Below are positions 22,701 through 34,700 of a stretch of 64,000 bases of DNA, one piece after another; the stretch's first letter is position 1, and each line of letters opens with the position of its first letter. The notes under the pieces are model-generated. The model was given only the letters and a program-made list of their open reading frames with translations, made no database searches and was not told where the DNA came from. The position numbers and the translations under genes were made by a program. The DNA is taken from contig NC_092568.1 in the NCBI RefSeq assembly GCF_037975245.1, positions 4,661,001 through 4,725,000 on the forward strand, read 5' to 3'. The stretch is from Apostichopus japonicus. Taxonomy: Eukaryota; Echinodermata; Holothuroidea; Aspidochirotida; Stichopodidae.

Positions 22701-25700
22701 TCCTAATTGATGTGCTGCCAAGTTATCCATGGAAACCAAACTAATGCAACCCTTGAATGTAAACTCCTCCTGGTTTAAAGTTGTTATTGTCACCCCCTTA
22801 CTTTCTAAGACTTTAACATCCTCAAGAAGCGGTTTGAGCACTTTCCCAAAGCCATACTGTTTTATTAATCTTGTACAGCAGAGGCAAACAAGCTGAATTG
22901 ATGACAATTTTGACCGAAACTTTGGGGATAAATTTCCAAGAACAAAATAAAATGCAGCAACTTTGTAGCTGTTAGCTTTATTTCTAAGTGGGTTCACCAC
23001 ACCAAAATCATCATAATAAAAATGAACTTGGAGTGCATGTGGTTCCAAAGAGAATAGGGGATGATTTTGAAATGCTTCACCATCACAGTAATCCTCATAT
23101 CGCTTGTCCCCATGTCTAGAACGGGACTTCAGAACTTCTGCTAAAATATCATCATGACTTAAAAGACTTTTTAGAGTATCAAGCAACGGTACATAAATGA
23201 ATGTATCATCTTTCCCACAGGTGGAACCTAGCACATGTTCAACTGGCTCAACTAAACCAAAATGCTCCTTATAAAAAGCTGTCTGTTTATAGTCTGAGGC
23301 CAACTTTTCAAAGATGTTATTTTTCTTTTCAAACTTTTCATCGATAAAGTTAAAGATATCAGGATTTTTAGCCACTGTGAAACCAGAAGCTGAAAGTTTT
23401 TCTTTGATCTCTGTGCTATCATCCCTTGAACTGTTATAGATGAGTTCAGATAGCTCTAATATTATGCTATTTGTAACAGTAAGTGGTAGTTTATGCTTCT
23501 CTTTCATGCCTAAGATGAAAAGAGCAAAGTCTCTTTCCGTGGATCTTTCACCGATTTCTCTGATGTGTGATCCATCACCCAGAGCAGCAGCATCAATAGC
23601 ACTTATTCCAGTGGATTCTGCAAGACTATTTTTATGCGAATAAACCAATGTTTTCCGTCACTAGACTTGTGCCTACTTCAGTATCCTCATGCCCACCAGA
23701 GTTACTGTCATGCCTTATGTTAACATCGAACACTCTTTTATGAAATTTCCGCAGATGGGAATAAAACGTGCTGAACACCCGATATTTTCTTTCACAACCA
23801 TCTATTCCACATCTTATGGAGAAGTTGGGTTCAATACTATGTGAGAATCTTATGTGATGTAACAACTTTTTGAAAATAATGGTCCTGAAAGTGTTACATA
23901 TTGAGCAACTTTGCATCTGCAAGGATGCCATAAGGCCTAATCTAACAAAACCTTGGCTAGGCTTTATTAGGATGGCTTGGCATATAAACTGGACAAACCT
24001 CACAGCATTAATGCACACTCAGTTTTAATAGTTCAGTCTTGGCCTGCGCTAGCTAGGCTTATAAACTTTGATACAATGGTAGGCCACAGTGTAGGCCCTG
24101 CATTGTACTAGTGGCTGTTACTTGTAAGACATAGCCTAGGCTTAGTTATAAAGTCTTCTAATCTTATATAGGCGAATAAGTAGCAGAACAGTTAGGCTAG
24201 TAAAGCCTAGGCATAACAGTTATTTAATCTGTACTTTTATAAACCAAACAACCCTTTCAAGGGCTTAACGTCAACTTACACTTGTGACATGTTGCTTTAG
24301 ATTCATATAAAAATACAAGCGGCCGTTGAAGGTGAAGTCCAGTCGTGTCAAGTCTCGTCAAATGTGACGGCGAAGCGCTTCTGCGGGAACAAACTATGAA
24401 ATACTAGGATTGGTCGCCAAGCAGTGCAGTGATGACAGTATACTGTACTGTACGTATGTAGGTCTAAGGCATTGTGTTAGCGCCAAGCGCCAAGCGCGAA
24501 CGAACCACCCTTTGTGAAAGAAAACTTGTCATTGGCTTAAAGTTTGAATCTTTCATTTGATATTATGTGGGGTTCTTTCTAATTTTTCAGATATGCACCC
24601 ATTTTCTGGAATACCAACTTTGAATCTTTTACATTTTTACCAATATTTATTACCACATCCACATTCTTGAAAGGCTGTATTCAGTGAATTAATGTAAAGT
24701 AGTGTTTTAGGAAATTTGTTTTTAACCAATGAGAAGTAAGAACACTTCTGAGACGTATAGTCTGTCATTATTCTCTCGGCGCGGCCTGGCTGCAAACGTA
24801 ACTTTTATTTCTAGTACGAATGGAAAAATAAAGTCGCAATTCAAGGACATTAATATTAACAGTTTCGAGGAAGCAATAAACCTTGCGCAAGATCGTGATA
24901 CGTGGCGGAGGTTAATCACTGAGCATGTCGAATAGACGAGACTCAACTTACTACTACTACTAATGAGTACATCATTGTAGAAAATTCTATAGAAGTCACA
25001 ATGAAAAAAATGTTTCAGCTATGGTCGACGTTTAAGGGCCAGGCATTGTTATCATCCGTTGTGGGGATAAATGTATGCTGGCCGTCCGAAAAAGCACAAA
25101 ACACTTAAACGTACACAATCATGACAAAAATATTGTTCCAGCTAGCACAAGCTGTACTTCTAAGAATATTTTGTAAACAAGTGTCTCGAGAAATACTCAC
25201 GTTTAGGCTCTATCAGTTTGAATTGTGAGTCAAACCGTCTTCATGGGCCAATCCAGAAGGGGAGGGATTCAGTGTTTCGAGAAAATGATCGCAGTAGCTT
25301 ATATACTTTCCGTTGTTTTGTTATGTACATAAGCGTACGGGACTACCTTCGTTGAGGTGGGGGGGGGGGGGGTTGGTCTGACGCAACACAAGCTAGCATG
25401 CTCGAAAAAGAGCGGCTGGTCTGAAGAAAAGGGTACCTTCTGATCGATGGGTTGCAAACCTTCACCCCGTCTCATACGCGCCCATGGTTAGACCTATGTA
25501 GATCTTATAGATAATTGTCTGCACCCCTTAATCAGGTGTTGGTATTTATAGGTTGGGCGCCGCTCCTTATCTGTTCATTACCTCAGGATCATTTGCTATT
25601 TTGACTGTATTAGTTAGTCTTGCCTTATTAAACTTTCACGAAACTTCATATAGGGCTATCCTACGACTCCATTCATATCCTCTCACCCCCACATAAGAAA

Positions 25701-28700
25701 CAGTTATTATTTTACTAATAACCATGCAGACATTTCCACGGGGAAATTCGGGGATACTCCATATATCTGTACAGTTTGCCGTATATTTATAACACGATAT
25801 AGGCTATTAATAAATAAATGTCAAGCTAAACAGCTGGCCTATTGTCGCCCCAATTCCTTTTGACAGTAATTTGCATTGGTTGTTGGGACTTTAGAAATTG
25901 GGCCTATAGTCGCCGGGGCAGCTCTGTGTTCCAAAATGTACATGTAGGGTACTATAGGGTGCATACAAATAATGACGGGCTAAGACCCGAAAATACTGGT
26001 AGTGATATATATTAACCCATGAACGAGTAAATTTATACTTCAGTACATAAATACTGGGTGATTATTCCCCCAGGGTGGCATTTTAAACTAATCACAAGTG
26101 TATAGAACAAATACAACCACATGAAGTGTATAAATAGCTCTTATCTTGTGTGATTCTACCCTCTTACGATACTTCAAAATAAGTGTTGTTGGTGTTATAC
26201 CCTTTTTGATTTAAAACAACATACTAAGAAGGGTTATTTTACACCTTGTTACTAAGGTATACATTATTCGTGCAAAGTACATGTTATGTGGGTAAAATTA
26301 CCCTATTGGTTAAAAAGGGTACTTTTTTGAAAAGTGAGTGTAAAATAAGCACTGTAAATGTGTAAATGTACATAAATCATTGTGTCTTATTACACGCACA
26401 GTATGTAAATTTACCCACAAAGATCAGAAATACACAAACCGGCTTTACCTCGGGGTATATGTACACGTTAATCGGGTAATGGCCAAGGCAATGGTTATGT
26501 TTACACTTTGTGATGGTATAACTACATTGTGGATGTTTATTATACACTTTTCCAGTGTTTAATAACAATCCATGTGTTAAAATACCTGACAACAGTGTAG
26601 AACTACCCGTTTATTTTTTAGAGTGTACGGTAATCAATTGTAACCATATAAAATCAACCTAACATATTATGCAATGTTTCGGTTATTTGATACAACCGTA
26701 TGATGCAAAAGTCATGAAGGCAATACAACCCAAGCCGATACACATACCATTAAGTTTGGAGTCCATTAGTTTTATGCAAAGGGGTATACTGAAATGCTCT
26801 AATCACGTGACTTCTGTCGTTCACATATATTAATTGTAAACGTTGGAAGGTTTCGGCCACTTTTTCATGCTAAATGCTGTTTTGGTTCGAAAATAAGTTT
26901 TCAAAACACTTTTTCACACAAATTTGGCCGAGTTTGACCATTGACCTCCTTTGATCACGTGAAATTTGGCGGTTGCCCTACTTATTAATGCACAGAGTAA
27001 ATGTAGAGTTTGCAAAGTTTGATATTCTGCCTATCAAAATGACCATTTGGCCGAACTCCTCAAACCAGAGTACTTAAGTAGTATATAAGACTCTACATAA
27101 TCAGAGGAGAACAGCGTTCACGAACTTCTCCTTAGCCATAAAAATGGGTGGATAATCATAATTGGCAGGTCGTACGATGTAGTGTTCGTATTACTTAACG
27201 ACTTCATATACTAAAAGGTCAGAGTTACAGGGAAAAAGGCATGTCGGCCGTTATTCATATATACCCATATGACTGAAACCTTTAAACCCATGCCTAGTAT
27301 AAGACTCTGTATATCTATACAGCGGTACGGTATTTACTTGTCAGTACCGTACATAAAATCATTATAACATATTATGCACTGTTTCAGTTATTGGCCAATC
27401 GATTAAGTTTGATCGATATCGACTTTTTTGGCGCCTCTCTTGTGCCGACGCAACTCCCAATTGTTCTTTCCTTTCCATACCGTCTTTTAATATACCTTAT
27501 ATGGACAGTTTTATGTATTTCGTTTGTGCAATATGTATTAAATGGCTTGGAGGGTTGTCTTGGTGATGTTATTACTCACATTATGTCTCTGCTCTGTGAA
27601 AAGCAACCAGTTCTTTTCACCAGGAAAGACTTCATATTCATCGGCTGAGCTACATTCTCTATGTAGTCAGACAATGGCGTGTATACATTCAGCTATATAG
27701 ACACTCCAAAGGAAATTCGAAAAAAGGAAACGAGATAAAGCAGGAGGGGAGGAAACGATTGCGCAGTCAGAAATATAAACCTTGTCATCAATGATAATGG
27801 GTTTCGTACACACTCTGAGCAATACAATGGATGCTAATGTTAAATTTGTACAACAGTATCGTAACGCAAGCATGCTATCCTTTTCTGAGACCGGGCTCAC
27901 AGATAACCACATGCATTGATGCCTATTTGTCTATTGAAGGTTTTAGATTGTTACGAGTATGGTTGGCCACAATGGACAACATTCGATATATTCGATTTAA
28001 TGCTGATATTAATTTGATTTAATGATGACATTTTCTCGATTTTATGCAGACATAAATTCGATTTTATCCAGATAAATATTCTGAGCCAAACGGGAGGCAA
28101 TTTTATATGTCTACATAAAATTGATTTATTATGGATATAGATTCGAATTCATACAGACATATATTCGAATTAAAGCTGGCATACATTTACATTAATGCTG
28201 ACATCTAATAAATAGGGGTGTTGCCAGACTAAGACTTCCTTAGCTTAATACTAATCGTTATCGGAATTCTTCATCCCTCGTGCAATTAAAGTTTACAACA
28301 ACAACTTAAGTCGTTAGTCCTCATATAGTGTGTATGTTTTACTGCTTTGTTTTTAAATCTGATCTTACATTTTTATTACTATTATCTGAATACTTGTTCT
28401 TTGATTTATATATTTGTATTTTAATGACTTGTGGAGTAATAAAGTTTAGTTTACTTTGAAGTCCATCGACTTTATGCAAAGGTGTAGTTGCTGAAACGTT
28501 TTTACCCACACATTTGACCTTTGACCTCCTCTAATCACATGACTTCTGTCGTTTTACATTTAGTGTAAAAGCTTTAGGATTTCGGCCATGTTTTCATGCA
28601 AACTACTTTTTTTTGTTCCTTAACAAGTTCGTAAAAAACTTGTTCACACAAGTTTGGCCGAGTTTGACCATTGACCCCTTTGATCACGTGAAATTTGGCG

Positions 28701-31700
28701 GTCGCATTAATTATTAATGCACAATAAACATGTAGAGTTTGCAATGTTTGAATTCTGCCTATCAAAATGACCATGTGGTCGAAGTCCTCAACCCGAGTAC
28801 TCAAATAGGACTCTTCATGCCTTCATTGTATTCATTAATATACAAAGACAAAAGTCACGTGATCAGAGGAGAACACATGTCAAATTTGTAATCTAAAGCA
28901 TTTGACGAATTGTTTCCTAACGGTAACACCGACGGAATTTAAATGAGTGGATATTGCCTAGTCATAAGATTAATGCCTAGTCATAGATGTAATGTTCTTA
29001 TCAGTGGTAACGGAAAATATAATTGTTGCCGTTATGCATATACTAAAATGACTGAAACCTATAAACCCATGCCTAATATCAGGCTCTGCGTGTCTACAGT
29101 GCATGTAACATACCGCAATGACTGAAACCTATAAACCCATGCCTAATAATATCAGGCTCTGCGTGTCTATAGTGCATGTAAAACACCGCAGAGACTGAAA
29201 CCTATAAACCCATGCCTAATATCAGGCTCTGCGTGTCTACAGTGCATGTAACACACCGCAGAGACTGAAACCTTTAAACCCATGCCTAATATCAGGCTCT
29301 GCGTGTCTACAGTGCATGTAACACACCGCAGAAACTGAAACCTTTAAACCCATGGCTAATATCAGGCTCTGCGTGTCTACAGTGCATGTAACACACCGCA
29401 GAGACTGAAACCTTTAAACCCATGCCTAATATCAGGCTCTGCGTGTCTATAGTGCATGTAAAACATAAAAATTCACGTGTTCAAAGGAGGTCACCGGTCA
29501 AACTTGGCCACATTTTGTAAAACAAGAAACGCTTCGCAAAATATACTCCTTAACCATAAGGTCGAGTTACTCTAACTTGTGGGTTTATGACTCGGCATGT
29601 GTTGTAGTGTCACCGTGATTTACGACGTCATAGGGTCAGAGGTGAAATAACCCCACCGATGTGACAAAATGGTCAACAGCACACACACCATGTATGATAT
29701 CAGAATATGCACTACTACAGTGTGTTAATTTATAATGTATAACGCTACGCCAAAGGTCACTTGATTACAGGAGGTCAAAGGTCAGACTTTGTTAAACTGG
29801 TGTACGTACTGAAGACTGCCATTGTACGGTTCACTTCTTTCAAGGTCACGTTGAAAGGAATATTCCAGCACAACAAAAAATTCTGGAAATTTATATTTTA
29901 TATGACTATAATTATAGCTGTTGTTCATATGCCAATAAAATACCAAATATCTGCAAGAGTCGTACCCGTAAGGAAGTAAATGATTATTTGAATAAATTAT
30001 TGGAAAGTTGAGAACGCAGTAATATAATATACCAAAGATCATGGGGTCAATAAAATTCAACACTCATGTACTTCACACTTGGTATGACCATCCACCCTAA
30101 TTTGGGATGAGATTTGCAATTCCGTTGATTGCCTGATAGGCTATTTGTTTAGGCATCGCTGTATTATTTACTTGGGCCTTAATATGTTCAAACCAAACCA
30201 CTCGTCATGTCACATTATCGTCTGCCATTTTGTCCTTTCAGATCGTTGTGTGTTTTGGCTTTGTATCACTTTGCATCTGCTGCTATCAGTTGTGCCGAAT
30301 ACATTAGGTAAGCACGATATTATAATGAACGGTTCAATGTTATTAGATATAAGATTGATCTTTGAAACATTGACGAGAATTGTATTGCAAAAAAAAAATC
30401 ACATCAGGATTTTTTTCAAAGTAAACAGATTACAGCAAAGGAAAGAAATATCATACTAGTAGTACTGCTCTTCATTCACAATATTGGATTTATGTTTAGC
30501 TCCGACTGTCACGACAGCGATTTTTGCTCCTCGACGGAATATATTCAGGCTTAATTTGATATAGACAACTGGATGGAAATGAATGTGTACTTAGAAGATT
30601 GCCATTCACTGCCTAATATTAGCATTTTGTACAAATAAACGTCTCCTAGAGGTTACATATCCGCAGTCAGATTTGACTCTTCGTAGGTATTACGATATCA
30701 CTGATTCATCCTTAAATACTTGTTAATGTTTACTCTTTATCTGCTCCCAATCTGATCTTCAAAAAGCCAAAATGAGAGGATGCAAGAAGCATGGGAGTGA
30801 CTTAATCATTTGGAAATTTTGTTTAATTAATTTACTTTTATTTTGTTTGTTTTATATTATATATATAAACATCAGTAACTCACAAAAGGGAAATTTGCAT
30901 TTAACAATATTTGAATACTCTCAATTTTATTTATCAGGGAACGTGCTCTCATGTAAATCTCAGCAGGGAATTGAATTGCACCGACCAGGCATCATCAACT
31001 GTAGTCTTAATGAATCTAATGACGGCATCTACTGGTATTTTGAGGATGACCCAATATCCATAGTAAGATTGAAGGGGAATCAACAGAAGGGCCCTAGAAG
31101 TGGTGATCTGACGATTGCTCAGAACGGTTCCCTGATATTTAGCAACGTAGCAATGAGTGATGAAGGGAGGTATCGTGTTGAAGCTAATATAGGAGCTGGC
31201 ACTGTATCCATGTCCATAGACGTACTTGTTGTAGGTAAGTACCGTGCGTCTATCTCGATGATACATAGTGTGGCCATTTACACTCTCGTGTGAGGCTATA
31301 TGTACCTCAATAGCAAACCCGGGTATACCAGACAACATGTTCGTCTTGTATAAATATCTGATTTTGGAACTATGGGAAATAGCGTTAAATACAAAATCAC
31401 CGAAAGAATATGATATCAGGGTAAGCTGCTATTTTCGTCAGACGTCATATTTTCTCACAATTACAGTAATCATGTTAATAAAAGGATAGAAATTGAAAGA
31501 ATGTGATGTCTTCATATTCATAAGTACGTTATATTAGTATCACGTTAAGTCAGACAGAGTTAATATGTTGAAATAAAAGCACTAATAGGCTGATTATATG
31601 TTTAAACAGCTTAATGATGTTTACTTTCCGAAGGTATCTTTTTCTATTTTTCTTGCTGTTAAGTTCTCACAACACAGATGTTTCCCGCGATAGATGGTTG

Positions 31701-34700
31701 TCAGGGTGATGATTGCCGTTTGTTTCGGTATGGTGAACTCAAGTTGACTTGTACAATGAGTGGACGACCAGCAGTAACTCTTACTTGGTACAATGATACC
31801 GCAGAGGCGCCAGTGACGGACGCCACTGAACAGAGTTACAAGGACCCATCCTCAGATATGTTTGTGTCTTCTACCATCAATGTAAAGATAGATATCGAAA
31901 ACGTACAAAACTTGACATGTATCCCATCAGGTTTATCAGTTTCCGAAAGGACGAAGAACGCGTCGGTTCTTTTGATGGGACCTTCAAATCTTGCTAATGT
32001 ATACAGGGCCAAATACATTGATATTAATGAGGACACTGGATATAATGAGCTACTTAAAAATACTTGTGATAGAGAAACAATGTTTATTCAAACATCAGAA
32101 CCTAGTGGTAAAGTCATTCATGTAGCAGATACATATGATGATCACGGCCCACTTATACTTACGTCAATATGTCTTGTGAGTCATACTTACACAAGAACTT
32201 CGATTAAATTGCTTCGTTACAAAACACCAGATGACGATAGTGTATCATTCGTTGAACAATGTCAAAGTAAAAACAATTGCATTATTGTTGCTGACGATGG
32301 TAACACAACCTTGACATGTGTTGTCAATAACACTCGTCCTGCAGCAGAAATCTTATGGAAAATAGGTAACCAACATGTGTCGATCATTGAAACATCAGGT
32401 TCTTCGTCATGTATCTTTGATGTGTGCAATTCATCTGTGACTATCCGAGTTAAAGTTACCAGCTATAACGGCCAAATCCTGTATCCGCAATGTCTGATGT
32501 GTCTTGTTACTCTCCCGGGATCTGGCTTTAGTGACGTGTCGTCTGTTACATTACAACTGAATGGTAAGAAGATCTTACTGAGTGACAGTAGATTAAAGGG
32601 AAGAGTTAACTTGGTGCTGGTCTTCCTAGTATTTCTATATGTACATTTGCTAATGATTGTATATCCTTAACAAAGTTCCCTACTTCCTTAAAGTGATATT
32701 CCCATGACAGAGAATATACGGCTTACACTTAAGGGAAATATTCCACACTATTAGTTGGAACCCCCATCGCAGTATCTTATCCCTAACTCGAGATATGGTT
32801 TCTTGAATGAACCTATTTTGACTGGTTAAACCTCCACCACCAGGAAGTGAACCACAATACAATATATGATATGTGATGTCATCAGGACAAATGATCTCCA
32901 AAGCTTTTCTACGGTTACTATAATCTTATTCTTTAATCCTTAAAACCTGATACATTTAGATTGCTCGATTAGCTGGCAACGTTCCCTGTAGGGTTGCATT
33001 CAAATGCAACTTTTTAGAAATATTACTTTCCTCTGTGGATATATGGTTGAAATAGTAACCCACATTATAAAACACTCTCTCCCCAAAAAGATTTTTCTTT
33101 TGACGATAACTGATGTGAAACTAAGACTTTTTATGACAAAATTACCAATGAAAACTGGGATCATGCATGTATTAAACCAGAATGATGCTGACTCTGCATA
33201 TTATTTATTTTTCGAGAATTTTCCTCAACTTACTATAGTTTCCGTTGGAACGTCACAAACCAGGTAAAAGCAAATCTTGGTGGACCAGTGGCATTTCTAA
33301 TTCTTGTCGTACCAAGCAAAAGTTGCACATAAATACATTAAGTTTCATATGACAGCAACCGCCGTGATAACGTTTGATTTCGTAGTAGACTAAATACTGT
33401 TAGTAAATTAGTACGGCTTTAAGACTTCATGTTTGCTCGCTTTTAAGCGACAATATTCATACCAAACGTTATTGGGGTGTATTAAACTCAATTATAAATG
33501 GAACTTAATCAATCTACCAACCATTTACCTTAGAATATACACTATAATGATATCGAATAGGACGATCCCACTGATATTTACACCAAACTCAATAATTATT
33601 TGATCAATATCGGACCATCTCTTTAGCTGATCGACTACAAGATAGCTATCACTTCTTTAACGTTTTTCGTCGTACTGCAAATCCTGCCAGTTTCTGCGAT
33701 GCCAGATTACATATAGTCTTATCTAATTTAAAAGTCATTTATAGCGTTTTCTAATTTCAAAGTATATAACCGACGAACAATTTGTTTTAATTTTCACTTT
33801 GCCTTTGTGTTTTTCTTTTTGCATCTTGTGCTTGTTTATTGTTGTTGTTTACTTTTTCCGTTTAACTTGTATTTGTCTATTGTTACATAAGCTAGTTATA
33901 GCTTCTCTGGATTATCCTCAACCCATTGTTTTTTAATTTACATTCATCAATTCTTTACCTTTAAGCTGCTTAAAGGTACAGCTTGTCTCATGTTTACTAT
34001 TCATACTTACTATGTCAAGCGACGATGGTTGAAATAAAGTTTTCCAAATAAAAGATAAGGAAAACAAACTATTATGTTGATAAACAAACACAAGTTCATT
34101 CGAATTGCCATAATAACCTATTACATTCTTCTGTTGCCAGATATAAAATATCACCAAATTTAAAAACAATCTACTATGAGGATGCGGATTTACAAAGGGC
34201 CGTAGTAATCTGTTTAGAAGTATTGCACCTTCACCAACTTTAATGTTGTAAAATATCAGTGCGCCCTGCATTAATTTGAAAGAAACTGTAATGGGCCCAG
34301 CCTTTGAAATGTTTGGTGACTCCTCGGATGGATCGATTGTTCTATGTAAGTTTCAGATATTTATTACAACTGCGGTAAGTGTTTGTTTTCTCAGGACATG
34401 GCTCTGATATTGTATAATTTGTTTATTTCCAGGGACAGATAATGGGAATCTTTCATTGGATGATGTGAATACTTCATCGGTGCCATTCACCATACCTGTA
34501 CCTTCACAGTCACCCTCGACATCACCAAATGAAGTGAATAGAAAGTGCGGTTGTCATTGGATCGTTATCAGCCTCCTGGTCATCAGCTTTATCATTATCC
34601 TAATCGGTGTGATAGCCTATATTTCAAGGAGGTAAGGATGTAAGTGGAAAGACGGCGGAAATAAGGTACAGTACAGTAAAACTGCGCAATCAGTTGACTA

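Larger units (their letters stand above)
11557..26625 (-). mobile_element. CMC/CACTA-like autonomous DNA transposon, 15,069 bp
   Basis: The left terminus is CACTGTAAAAACTAAAAGGGT. The complement of the right terminus is CACTCTAAAAAATAAACGGGT (18 of 21 identical). The element is flanked by TA at 11555-11556 and 26626-26627. Unit 2 shows the uninterrupted sequence GTTAAAGGC-TA-CGGTAATC (TA at 52647-52648), so boundaries and the 2-bp duplication are read directly from an empty site. The left end holds a 77-bp repeat array rich in TTTACCC. The interior carries one multi-exon minus-strand gene for a C2H2 / DDE / SAMD3-like transposase. The TA duplication and CACTG ends fit the CMC superfamily (CACTA, Mirage, Chapaev); the core motifs are of CACTA (EnSpm) type. 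It lies in intron 1 of Ig receptor copy 1, opposite in strand. Confidence 0.92.

Noticed and set aside
27391-27648. Plus-strand 85-codon ORF with hydrophobic stretches
   Set aside because: Broken in the unit 2 counterpart and located inside receptor intron 1; probably chance.
30949-31338. Minus-strand 129-codon ORF over the receptor Ig1 exon (also 56782-57171)
   Set aside because: Antisense of a well-supported exon; no coding motifs.
33933-34271. Minus-strand 112-codon ORF conserved in both units (also 59760-60098)
   Set aside because: Conservation is explained by the recent segmental duplication; no domain, splice or start support.
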